A DNA stretch of 64,000 bases from CAVONV01 sp963697355 (lineage in GTDB: Bacteria > Acidobacteriota > Vicinamibacteria > Marinacidobacterales > DATDRI01), in contig CAVONV010000034.1 in assembly GCA_963697355.1 (NCBI GenBank), positions 186,001 to 250,000 of the forward strand, read 5' to 3'. A program made the translations under genes and the position numbers. The stretch's first letter is position 1. Each line of letters begins with the position of its first letter. Shown here one piece after another: positions 46,538-55,988 of this stretch. The notes beneath the pieces were generated by a model that worked only from the letters and a program-made list of their open reading frames with translations, did not search any database and was not told the origin of the DNA.

Positions 46538-46580
46538 AGGGTCAGGCCTCAAACGTCGTCGCCCAGAGAGGCCTGACCCT
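46538..46580. repeat. 12-bp perfect inverted repeat of REP-like type
   Basis: AGGGTCAGGCCT at 46538-46549 and its exact reverse complement AGGCCTGACCCT at 46569-46580 flank a 19-base loop, between the YyaL-type gene and fabH. No T-tract follows on either strand, so it is not an ordinary terminator. Similar GGTCAGG(C/T)CT palindromes belong to REP sequences mobilised by RAYT transposases in several phyla (from memory). A single copy was noticed in this window. Confidence 0.6.
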
Positions 46581-46660
46581 TCACCTGTGGAAAACTCGGC
46601 TGCAGGGGCCGAGGTCGGATTGGACTGCCTACTGCCTACGCCTACTGGCCACTGACGGAG

Positions 46661-47668
46661 TTACGCCGTCCGAAGTCCCGTCCACCTGATCAGGCAGCTC
46701 CCGACGGTATAACCGGCACCGACAGCGCACAACAACACGAGGTCGCCCTTATTGAGTCGCCCTTCCTCATGAGCGTCCCAAAGTGCCAGGGGAATGGTAC
46801 CAGCCGTGGTGTTTCCGAATTTCTGGATGTTTTTGATGACCTTTTCCGGAGGCAGCCCCAACCGCTCCGCGGTCGCATCGATGATGCGTTGATTGGCTTG
46901 GTGCGCCACGAGCAAGGAAACGTCCGAAGAGCTGTACCCATTCCGCTTGAGCAGCTCCAACGAAGCGGCAGCACCTTGTCGGACGGCGTACTTGAACACC
47001 TGACGGCCGTCTTGGTGCACGTAGTGCATTTTCTTGCGAACCGTCTCCTCCGTTGGTGGATGCAGACTGCCGCCACCCGGCATATGAAGGAACTGGGCGC
47101 CGGATCCATCCACCCAGTTGTTGAAATCAATCACGCCGCCCTCGTCGTCCTCGGAAGGCTCCAACAAAACGCCACCGGCGCCGTCACCGAAGAGGATACA
47201 AGTGCTTCGGTCCTGGTAGTTGATGATGCTGCTCATGACATCGCCCCCGATCACCAAAGCTCTTTCGTGGGCTCCGCTCGCCACAAGTTGAGCTCCGGTC
47301 GTCAAGGCATATATGAAGCCACAACAGGCCGCAGAAAGATCGAATCCCCACGCGCGACTCGCACCGAGTTTGTCCTGTACACGGCAGGCCGTTGAAGGAA
47401 AAATCGTGTCAGGCGTTACGGTTCCAACGATGATCACGTGAATGTCATCGGGTTCGAGGCCCCGCCTCGCAAGTATTTCCTTCGCCGCAGCTACCGCAAG
47501 GTCTGACGTGGCGACACCTTTTTCCGCAATGTGACGTTCCTGGATCCCTGTCCTTTCGAGGATCCAATCGTTGGAGGTTTCGACCATTCGTTCCAGTTCG
47601 TCATTGGTCAACACTTTTTCCGGTACGAAACGACCCAAGGATGTAATCGTGGCACGTCGAGTGATCAT
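46661..47668 (-). CDS. fabH: 3-oxoacyl-ACP synthase III (FabH, KAS III)
   Basis: A 335-residue thiolase-fold enzyme. From ATG 47668 (AGGAG upstream), the protein starts MITRRATITSLGRFVPEKVLTN; an upstream extension lacks homology. WILERTGIQERHIA is the KAS III substrate-site motif; the triad is Cys in LSAACCGFIYAL, His in VAHQANQRIID and Asn in FGNTTAGTIPLAL. It condenses acyl-CoA primers with malonyl-ACP. It is divergent from the lipid cluster, and the upstream leucine-dehydrogenase-like gene in this genome would be a source of branched primers (inference). OleA was considered, but the conserved glutamate of OleA cannot be assigned. Confidence 0.92.
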   Translation of the reverse strand: MITRRATITSLGRFVPEKVLTNDELERMVETSNDWILERTGIQERHIAEKGVATSDLAVAAAKEILARRGLEPDDIHVIIVGTVTPDTIFPSTACRVQDKLGASRAWGFDLSAACCGFIYALTTGAQLVASGAHERALVIGGDVMSSIINYQDRSTCILFGDGAGGVLLEPSEDDEGGVIDFNNWVDGSGAQFLHMPGGGSLHPPTEETVRKKMHYVHQDGRQVFKYAVRQGAAASLELLKRNGYSSSDVSLLVAHQANQRIIDATAERLGLPPEKVIKNIQKFGNTTAGTIPLALWDAHEEGRLNKGDLVLLCAVGAGYTVGSCLIRWTGLRTA

Positions 47669-48029
47669 AAGTTTCAAAGCTCCTGGTGGGCCGCCGCCAA
47701 AAGACAACAGACGGCTCCGTAAACGGGCGGTCGGCTTCGAACCTGCCCCAAGTTCAATGTTGTCGAATCCGTAACCATGAAACCTCACATCCTAATCTTG
47801 TGGGCGTCTCGGATCAACATTGTTTGGGATCACCTGTCCCCCTTTTTTTCTTATGGTTGAAGATTTGCCCACGAAACGCGTATTATTTTTCATTCGCCGT
47901 AAGGGCGAAGGCGGGGGTGTGCCAAGTCCCCAGCGATGTTGCCCGTGCTAATGTAGAAGCCGCAACCGCTTGTCTCGGCCGAGAAGTGCTCATCGGCATA
48001 CGGTTGATGGAGCCATTGGAGCGACAAAC
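47669..48029. other. Divergent fabH / lipid-cluster intergenic region
   Basis: About 360 bases. It holds a candidate plus-strand promoter and a small hairpin (both listed). Plus-strand frames here start late: in-frame TTG at 47970 would extend the HAD gene by 20 residues without a good ribosome binding site. I saw no operator-like palindrome or riboswitch. Confidence 0.45.
47857..47886 (+). promoter_or_regulatory. Predicted promoter of the HAD / LarA-like / acyl reductase cluster
   Basis: TTGAAG at 47857-47862 and TATTAT at 47881-47886 are 18 bases apart, upstream of the four-gene lipid cluster. Just downstream, TTCGCC at 47893-47898 can pair with GGCGAA at 47904-47909 over a 5-base loop, giving a stem in the proposed 5' leader. 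Moderate match only. Confidence 0.45.
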
Positions 48030-48710
48030 TTGCCTTCAGCAGCAGCGTTTTACGACCTAGACGGCACACTGGTCAGCACGAATCTAGTGAACGTCTTTGC
48101 CTTTTACGCTCGGAACAACCAGGGGATTCTCCGGAGTGTCGGCAAAACCGCGGCGACCGTCGTAGGATTGCCGGCTTTTCTGGCCACCGATCTCTACAGC
48201 CGGAATGTCTTTAACGTCCTCTTTTATAAATGGTACCGAGGCGAGGCTGAAGACCGCCTGAGATATCTCGCCGAGGAGCTGTTCGAGGATGTCGTCAAGC
48301 CGTCGATCTATCCGGGGACCTTGGACCTTCTCGACAAGTCGCGGAGCATGGGGCTGCGCCAAGTCGTCGTGACGGGCGCCTTGGACATAACGATCCAGCC
48401 GCTACTGCGTTATCTCGGCATCACCGAGTTCGCCGCCAACCGGCTGGAGTTCAATGATGGTTCCGCGACGGGGAGACTCGTCCCCCCGGTCATGGCCAGC
48501 GCGACCAAAGCATCATGGATTCGCAATTATGCCGAGCGGGAACGTATCCCGCTCAGCGACTGCTATAGCTATGCCGACAGCATGAGCGACTTACCCATGC
48601 TCGCCATGGTGGGACATCCGACGGCCACCAATCCCGACCTGAGGCTGCGAAGTACCGCACTCAGACACGACTGGCCCATCCTCAACCTGAAGAAGAAGAA
48701 GGAGCATTGA
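48030..48710 (+). CDS. HAD-IB family phosphatase (SerB-like)
   Basis: From TTG 48030 (GGAGCG 6 bases upstream) the protein has 226 residues and begins almost directly with motif [13 protein letters not shown]. Then a helical cap ([36 protein letters not shown]), motif [10 protein letters not shown], the lysine of motif III ([12 protein letters not shown]), and motif [13 protein letters not shown]. Length and cap match HAD-IB proteins that are often encoded beside or fused to PlsC acyltransferases, which suits phosphate removal from a phospholipid precursor such as lysophosphatidate. It precedes the LarA-like gene by 4 bases. Confidence 0.82.
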   Translation: MPSAAAFYDLDGTLVSTNLVNVFAFYARNNQGILRSVGKTAATVVGLPAFLATDLYSRNVFNVLFYKWYRGEAEDRLRYLAEELFEDVVKPSIYPGTLDLLDKSRSMGLRQVVVTGALDITIQPLLRYLGITEFAANRLEFNDGSATGRLVPPVMASATKASWIRNYAERERIPLSDCYSYADSMSDLPMLAMVGHPTATNPDLRLRSTALRHDWPILNLKKKKEH

Positions 48711-48714
48711 ATCG

Positions 48715-50313
48715 ATGAGCCCCATCTTGCGTCGAAAGATAGACCCGGAAGTCGTTTTCATCGACACAGACTCGGCGCCGCGCCTCCTTCATTGTGGCGA
48801 GAGCATTCTGGAAGAAGACTTGCCGGTGGGAACGCGGGTCATTTATCCCAAGCCTCCAATCCAAGGGCTTGCCAATCCACGTGCGGCCATCCGCTATGCG
48901 ATCAACCATCCCTTGGGTTGCGATCCGTTGCACGCTCAGCTCAAACCTGGAATGCAGGTGACGATCGCAATGGACGACATCTCTCTTCCTCTGCCGCCCA
49001 TGCGCACACCGGACATCCGGCAGACGATGCTCGAGGTTATCTTGGAGATGCTCTCCGACCATGGGATCGACGATATTCATCTGATCTCCGCGATCGGACT
49101 CCATAGGAAGATGACGAAGTCGGAGCTCAAGCGTGCGGTTGGAAAGAAAATCTTCGACGAGTACTATCCCGACCGCTACTACAACCATGACGGTGAAGAT
49201 CCTGACGGCATCGTCTCGTTGGGAACGACGGATCATGGAGAGGAGCTTCGGATCAACCGTCGCGCCGCGGAAAGCGATCTGCTCATCTATCTCAATATCA
49301 ACTTGACTCCAATGGACGGCGGACACAAGTCCGTCTCTTTGGGTTTAATGGATTACGAAAGCGTGATCCCTCACCACGAGCCCGATACGATCTCCAAGTC
49401 GTGGAGCTATATGGATCCCCCGCGGTCCATGCTTGCGACGAAAATCAACCGGATGGGGAAGCTCGTGGACGAGCAACTCAATGTGTTTCACATCGAGACG
49501 GTCTTGAACAACCGCATGTACCACGACCAACTCGAGTTCCTCGGCAAGAACGAGGACGACTTCACCGAAGCGGACAAGCTCAAGGTGAAGGCGACGAAGT
49601 GGTCACTCGACAAGATGAGCCATGCAGCGCGCCGGGCATTCTTTCAAGCGGTGCCGGCTTGGTACGAGCTTATTTGCTGCGTCGCGGGAGCCACGGAGCC
49701 GGTGCACGAAAAAACACTGGAGAAGCTCTACGAACAGTACTGTGTCCGCATCAAAGGCCAGGCCGACATCCTAATTATCGGTGTGCCCTTCATATCGCCT
49801 TATAGCGTGAACTCCATCACCAACCCTATCTTGGTTCATGTCATGGGGCCGGGCTACTTGTTCAACATGTACCGGTACCAGCCGATGGTGAAAAAGGGTG
49901 GCGTCTTGATTTTGGCCCATCCGCTCTACGACGACTTCGATCCGGAGTTCAATCCCAGCTACATCGAGTTCTTCAATCGGATTCTTCCCGAGACCCGCGA
50001 TCCTTTCGTAATGCGCGAGAAATACGAGCTCGAGTTTGCCAAGAACCCGAGTTACATCCAGATGTACCGTCAAGGCAATGCCTATCACGGCGCCCATCCC
50101 TTCTTCATGTGGTACTGGGGTTACAACGGCACGAAGCACGTGGGAAAGATCATTGCGGCTGGAGCGGAGAATGAGCACGTGCCGGCCGTTCTCGGCTGGG
50201 ACAGGGCAGAGACCCTTACGGAAGCCATCGCCATGGCAAAGAGCTTCGTAGGACGGTCCGCGGAGGTCACGATGCTGCACATCCCACCCATCGTTATGGC
50301 GGACGTGGAGTAA
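48715..50313 (+). CDS. Divergent LarA/DUF2088-like protein of the lipid cluster
   Basis: A 532-residue protein, longer than LarA (about 425). LarA-like features: [30 protein letters not shown] (His108 position), [33 protein letters not shown] (Lys184 and His200 positions). The EPHFFAG segment of LarA reads LTPMDGG, so His174 is lost. The C-terminal 170 residues are extended ([26 protein letters not shown] and [12 protein letters not shown]). Whether it still uses nickel-pincer nucleotide is doubtful. AAGGAG lies upstream of the ATG; the gene is 4 bases from both neighbours, so it is an obligate member of the operon. Confidence 0.75.
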   Translation: MSPILRRKIDPEVVFIDTDSAPRLLHCGESILEEDLPVGTRVIYPKPPIQGLANPRAAIRYAINHPLGCDPLHAQLKPGMQVTIAMDDISLPLPPMRTPDIRQTMLEVILEMLSDHGIDDIHLISAIGLHRKMTKSELKRAVGKKIFDEYYPDRYYNHDGEDPDGIVSLGTTDHGEELRINRRAAESDLLIYLNINLTPMDGGHKSVSLGLMDYESVIPHHEPDTISKSWSYMDPPRSMLATKINRMGKLVDEQLNVFHIETVLNNRMYHDQLEFLGKNEDDFTEADKLKVKATKWSLDKMSHAARRAFFQAVPAWYELICCVAGATEPVHEKTLEKLYEQYCVRIKGQADILIIGVPFISPYSVNSITNPILVHVMGPGYLFNMYRYQPMVKKGGVLILAHPLYDDFDPEFNPSYIEFFNRILPETRDPFVMREKYELEFAKNPSYIQMYRQGNAYHGAHPFFMWYWGYNGTKHVGKIIAAGAENEHVPAVLGWDRAETLTEAIAMAKSFVGRSAEVTMLHIPPIVMADVE

Positions 50314-50317
50314 TCTC

Positions 50318-53300
50318 GTGAGCAAGCTGAAACCGCGCGAGATTTACCAAGGCGCCCGAATCCTCATGCTCGGGGGAACCGGCTTTCTTGGCAAAGTCGT
50401 TCTGAGTATGCTGCTCACGCGCTTTCCCCAAGTCGGACGCATCTACCTCATGGTTCGGGCCAGCTCCCGAGCGGATAGCGAGAGCCGTTTCTGGGACGTC
50501 GTACTCAAATCTCCGCCCTTCGATCCCTTGCGACGCGAGCACGGTAAGCGCCTCGATGATTTCTTACGAGAGAAACTGGTGATAGTCACCGGCGATGTGA
50601 CCAGCGACAACTTGGGTTTTTCGGAGGAGGAGGCGGAGCAGATCGCCTCCGACATCCACGTTTTCCTCAACTGTTCTGGCCGGGTGATGTTCAACCCACC
50701 ACTCGAGAATGCGCTCAAAACGAATGTCACAGGGACGGTGAACACCATCGACTTTGCCCGCCGTATGAAGCGCCCCGCCCTTGTCCACGTGAGCACCTGC
50801 TTCGTAGCCGGGAACCGCTCCGGTGAGATCTGGGAGAACGAGCCCATCATCGGCTACTTCCCTCGTAGAGGTGAGCCGGAAGTCCCCGACTTTTCCGTGG
50901 ATGCGGAGATCAAGGATTGCACCCGGCTCTCGGTGCGGGTTCGCGATGAAGCCAAAGACAAATATCTTGCCGATCAGTTCCGGGAAGCAGCCAAGCAACG
51001 ATTCCTGGACGAGGGTCGCGATCCGGACGACGAAAAAGGGCTCCGCATCGCCATTGCTTCCGAACGAAAGAACTGGATCCGCGGACGACTGACCGAGCTA
51101 GGTATCGAGAAGGCGAACTGGTGGGGTTGGCCGAACATCTACTGTTACACCAAGAGTTTGGGGGAGCAAGTCGTCGCCGCGAACGACGACGTTGTGCAAA
51201 CGATCATTCGACCGGCCATAGTAGAAAGCGCCGTAGAGTTTCCCTTCCCGGGTGGAACGAGGGCCTTACAACGACTGCGCCGTTGGTGAACCTGGCCCTC
51301 AAGGGGCAAAACATGTTCCCGGTTCGCGACGACTTGATCCTCGACGTCATCCCGGTGGACCATGTCGCAGCGGCAACACTGGCCATCACTGCTCAAGCGA
51401 TGGTGGAAAAACCGGCGCTCGTCTACCAGCTGTCCACCGGCGACACGAACCCGGCAAAGCTCGGCCGATTGGTGACACTCCTCGGCCTCTACAAGAGGAA
51501 GTACTTCAAGAACAAGAGTGGTGGAAACAAGCTCGTCAACGAGATCGCGTCCCGAATGGAAGCGCGATCGGTCAGCCCCAAGAACTTCGAGAAATATTCT
51601 TTGCCCATGCTCCATGGCGCCACAAAGAAGGTGACGGAGCTCCTCGACAAAGTCCCACCCACTCGACTGGGTCCTTTCAGCGGATGGGCTGAGCAGGTGC
51701 GCGACGCGGTCGACCGTTTTGAGCGGTTCACCAAAAAGGGTGAAGACGACTACCACACCTTCCGGCCGTTCATCGTGGACAACCGCTACGTTTTTCGCGG
51801 CGACAATATGCGCGGGCTTTACGAGCGCATCGACGAAAAGGACAAGGCGCTGATCCCATGGGCCCCGGAGTCGATCGATTGGTATGACTATTGGCTGAAT
51901 ATTCACCTTCCCGGCCTTCGAAAATGGGTGTTTCCAAGGCTCGATGAAGGGGAAAAGCCCAAGCCGCGCCGGATCTACACCTACGGCAGTTTGGTGGAAC
52001 TCTTCGAGGCTACGACCAAGAACCATTCGGGCCGGATCGCCATGCGTATCGAGAGGGACAATCGGGAGGAGCGCTACACGTATGGAGACCTTCGTGAGTG
52101 CGCGCTTCGAGCCGCAGCCTTCCTCGTGGGCAAAGGTGTCGAGGCAGGCCATCGGGTGGGGCTCCTCTCAGCGAACTGCCCCGAATGGGGTATGAGCTAC
52201 TTCGGCATCGTGAGGACCGGCGCAGCTTGTATCCCCATCGAGAAGGACTCCTCGACAGCGGAGATCGTCAACCTCCTCCGCCTAGGTGATGCCCGTGGGT
52301 TGGTGATTAGCAAGGAGCTTCGAAACGAGCACGCCACCCTCCAAAAGGAGATGTCGGAGGCCGGCCTCGATCTCCCGGTTTGGGAGTTTGACGACCTCTT
52401 CGAGCTCGGGGATGAAGCCGTCGAAAAAGAGCGAATTGCTCGACTTCCCGCCTCGGTTCCGCCTTCCTCTAACGCGTCCGTTATCTTTACCTCGGGTACG
52501 ACCGGCAATCCCAAGGGTGTGATGCTCACCCATCGCAACTTCGCGAGTCTCGTCGCCAAGCTGCTGACCGTCTATGACCTTGAGAAAGAAGATGGTCTTC
52601 TGAGTGTCTTGCCGCTTCATCATTCCTTTGAGTTTTCAACGGGATTCCTGCTGCCGCTCTGCCGGGGAGCACAGATCACCTACCTCGAAGAGCTGGAAGG
52701 TGAAGTGCTGTCGAAAACGCTCAAGAAAGGTCATGTGACTTGCATCGTCGGAGTGCCGGCGCTCTGGGATTCTCTAAAACGACGCATCTTGAGCAAGTTC
52801 TCCGACCGTTCGACCAAGCTCGAGGACTTCGTCACCGCGCTCATCGACGCGAACTATCTGCTGCGCGACGAGACCCCTCTCAATTTCGGCCCCTTGCTCT
52901 TTCTACCCATCCATCTGGCTTTTGGAGGCAGGATCCGTTACCTCATCAGCGGCGGCTCGGCGTTGAGCGAGCCCACGATGAAGACGATGCGCGGATTGGG
53001 ATTCAATTTGAACGAAGGCTACGGGTTGACCGAGGCGGCGCCGGTCTTAGCGGTGTCTCGACCCGATGAGCGTGCCATCCCGGGGAGCGTTGGGAAAGCG
53101 CTACCGGGGATCGAGATCAAGATTCACGATCCCGATCGGAAGGGCGTCGGCGAAGTGATCGCTCGCGGGCCCAACGTCATGGCCGGCTACTTCGGCAACG
53201 AGAAAGCGACAGAAGCCACGATCCGCGATGGTTGGCTCTACACGGGAGACATCGGCCGCATCGACGAAGATGGCAATCTATTCATCGTTGGGCGTTCGAA

Positions 53301-54717
53301 AGAGATCATCGTCGACAAGAACGGCAAGAATATATACCCAGACGAGCTCGAGGAGACTTACGACGACGAAGCACTGATCAAAGAGTTCGCCATCGTAGGT
53401 CTACCGGAGGGCGCCGGTGAACGCGTAGCCTGCCTCGTCCGACCGGATTACGAAGAGAACAAAGAGCTCAGCCCCGACAAACTTCGGCAACAGATAGAGG
53501 AGCACTTCCACGAAGTGTCTCGAAAGCTGCCACTCTACAAGCGTGTGAAATCACTGCATTTCACCGACGATGAACTGCCTCGCACGGCAACGAAGAAAGT
53601 CAAGCGGCGGCAGGTGGTGGAGGACATCTCCCGACAACGCCGCGAAGCCGAAGCGGCGGCGGGGGAAGCGAGCGATGACGTCGATACGAATTGGCTCCTC
53701 GATGTGGTGGCGACGATCACGGAGAAGCCCCGACAGTCGATCTATATGGATACCCGGTTCGATGAGCTGGACTTCGACTCCTTGATGTACACGGAGCTAG
53801 CCACGGCCATCGAGTCGGCGGGGGGAGAGGCACCCATTCAAGACGCTCTCAAGAACCTCGGTGATATTCACGAGCTTGCAGAACACCTGAAGCGTAAGCC
53901 ACCCGCGGCGGTGCGCAAGGGGGCGGCGCGCCCGTCGGAGGCCAAAGAAAAGGAAGAGGGGGCCGTTGCCATACCGGCTCTCATCGCCGAGGTGGGAAGG
54001 AAGGGTCTCACATCGGCACAACGGTGGTTCTACAACGACGTTCTCAAACCCGAGATCAAGGGAAAAGCCAACATCCCTCAGCACACGCATTTTATCGTCG
54101 TCGCCAACCATGCTTCTCATCTTGACATGGGACTGGCCAAGATCGCGTTGGGAGATCAAGGCAAGAAACTGGTTGCTTTGGCTGCCGCGGATTACTTCTT
54201 CGACAACAAAGTGAAGCGTGCTTTCTTTGAGAACTTCACCAACTTGGTGCCGATGGAGAGAAAGGGCTCGCTCAGGAAATCCCTCAACTGGTCCTTCCAC
54301 CTACTCCAGCAAGGCTACAACTTGCTCATTTTCCCCGAAGGGACCCGCTCGCGCTCTGGGAAGATGGCACGATTCCAGCGAGGTGTAGGCCACCTCGCGC
54401 TCAGGGCGAAAGTAGGAGTGCTGCCGATCTACTTGTCGACCTACGATGCGCTACCGCCGGGCAGTTGGTATTTGAAGGCTACCGACGTTGCTGCCACCAT
54501 CGGCCCCTTCCTGTCTCACGAGACCCTCGAAGAGATGGGAGAGGGTTTTTCCAGCTCAGAAGCCGAGCGCATGGTGATCGCTCTCGTCCAGAGGATCGTC
54601 GAGGGCTTGCGCGACGAGGAAAGAATAAACGTAGAAGACACCATCAAAGAGATACGGGAGTCGTTCGCGGGGGCGAAGCCCTCGCGAGCAACGGAGCCCG
54701 TGGAACAGCAAACGTAG
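50318..54717 (+). pseudogene. Acyl reductase - AMP ligase - carrier protein - PlsC multidomain enzyme, one frameshift
   Basis: Two frames (50318-51289; then open to 54717) join into one protein of about 1466 residues if a base is restored in the CCCGGG at 51249-51254 (ESAVEFPFPG / WNEGLTTTAP). Domains: N-terminal fatty acyl-CoA reductase (LMLGGTGFLGK, YCYTKSLGEQ catalytic Tyr/Lys, about residues 1-420); acyl-AMP ligase (IFTSGTTGNPKGVML near residue 720; NEGYGLTEAAP); carrier domain with phosphopantetheine serine in DFDSLMY (near 1154); PlsC acyltransferase (NHASHLD near 1263, FPEGTRS near 1338). This order recalls ElbD of myxobacterial ether-lipid synthesis. Frames are otherwise intact. GTG start 4 bases after the LarA-like gene. 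Confidence 0.85.
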
Positions 54718-54799
54718 GTGGGCTGCCCGCCTTCGCGGTATGTGATTGAATAACCAGCCTCGGCGTAGGCGGACTTGACTGCTCCTGGAAGACACAAAG

Positions 54800-55798
54800 A
54801 TGCCAAAGACACTGATCACAGGAGGAACGGGTTTTCTCGGTAAGAATCTGATCCAACTTCTGTTGGACTCGGGGGAGACGGGACTGCGCGTCCTCGATCT
54901 CAACGCCCCTCCCGAGCTTGCCGAAAAGGTCGAGATCGTTCAAGGCTCGATCACCGATCCGAAAGTCGTCTCTCGTGCTCTCGACGGCGTTAAGCGCGTC
55001 TTCCATCTTGCCGGCAAGGTCTCACGCCACGCCAGTGACAAGTCCATCATGTACCAAGTGCACGTTGAAGGGACACGCGTCTTGGCTCGAGAAGCGCAAG
55101 AGGCGGGAGTCGAGCGCGTGGTCATGTCCTCGACGAGCGGAACCATTGCGGTAACCGAGGACGGAGAGGAGATTCCCGACGAGACTTGGCCCGCACCCAT
55201 CAAGATCATCGCCAACTGGCCCTATTACACGAGCAAGCTTTATCAAGAGGAGGTGGCGTGGCGTGAAATGAAAGAGGGGCCGGAGCTCGTCATGGTGAAC
55301 CCGAGCATACTCATCGGCCCGGGAGATGCGACGCTTTCGTCCTCTGAGGATGTGCTCCGCTTCCTTGCGAAAGACGTTCCCGCCATCCCTCCGGGTGGGA
55401 TCAACTTCATCGATGTCCGCGATGCGGCGGCGGCCTTGCCCAAGGCCATGGAGCATGGTCGAAGCGGCGAGCGCTATTTGCTAGGGGGGCCCAATTGGAC
55501 CTTCGAAACCTTCTTTGGTCGTCTGGAACGGATGACGAAGATCAAAGGGCCGCGCTTGAAACTCCCCGACAAGCTGTATGAGTTTGCGGGCAAGGCGATG
55601 GACAACATCTACGAGAAGCTCGGAAAGACCCCCCCCGTCGATAAGATCAGCATGGAAATGGGGCGCTACTACTGGTATCTCGATTGCTCGAAAGCGGAGC
55701 AAGAGCTCGGCTTCAAAGCCCGGGATCCGGGCGAGACTCTCTACGAAACGGTTGTCTATCTCAAAGAACATTTCTTCGGCAACGGCGCTTTTAGCTGA
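54800..55798 (+). CDS. NAD(P)-dependent reductase/epimerase of the lipid cluster (extended SDR)
   Basis: A 332-residue extended SDR: GGTGFLGKNLIQLLL for cofactor binding, VLDLNAPPEL (acidic end of beta-2, suggesting NAD), FHLAGKVSR, SSTSGTIAV and the catalytic YYTSKLYQEE (YxxxK). A substrate-binding half follows (NPSILIGPGD, NFIDVRDAA). It resembles dihydroflavonol-reductase/HpnA-like and 3-beta-HSD-type SDRs, often paired with lipid ligases (OleD-like). It lies 82 bases downstream of the multidomain gene on the same strand; a role in reducing a lipid-bound ketone or glycerone is plausible but unproven. Confidence 0.85.
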   Translation: MPKTLITGGTGFLGKNLIQLLLDSGETGLRVLDLNAPPELAEKVEIVQGSITDPKVVSRALDGVKRVFHLAGKVSRHASDKSIMYQVHVEGTRVLAREAQEAGVERVVMSSTSGTIAVTEDGEEIPDETWPAPIKIIANWPYYTSKLYQEEVAWREMKEGPELVMVNPSILIGPGDATLSSSEDVLRFLAKDVPAIPPGGINFIDVRDAAAALPKAMEHGRSGERYLLGGPNWTFETFFGRLERMTKIKGPRLKLPDKLYEFAGKAMDNIYEKLGKTPPVDKISMEMGRYYWYLDCSKAEQELGFKARDPGETLYETVVYLKEHFFGNGAFS

Positions 55799-55988
55799 GC
55801 TCACTGCTGCCCATCACTCGCAGGAAGAGATCGCCCCTGTCTCGACGCCGATTCCTGGAGCTTGGCGAAGGATCAGGGACGGGTTGTCGTGGCAGGGAAC
55901 ATGCGGTGCTCGCCGCCACGACGTTGAACCTCGTAGGCCAGCTTCTCGACGTATGCACGGATGGCAGTGCACTGGGTGGTGCAGTAGG
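55799..55988. other. 190-base gap between convergent SDR and AAA ATPase genes
   Basis: No open frame, stem-loop with T-tract or repeat that I can support. The codon-like run from the SDR gene does not continue here. Confidence 0.4.

Noticed and set aside
46538..46580. Rho-independent terminator between the YyaL-type and fabH genes
   Set aside because: The stem is good but the loop is 19 bases and no T-run follows on either strand; a REP-like repeat explains it better.
46661..47668. OleA (olefin synthesis) in place of FabH
   Set aside because: The Cys-His-Asn triad and the WxLERTGIxxR motif are FabH-like; no OleB is present, and the SDR and ligase are in a fusion-based cluster instead of separate OleC/OleD.
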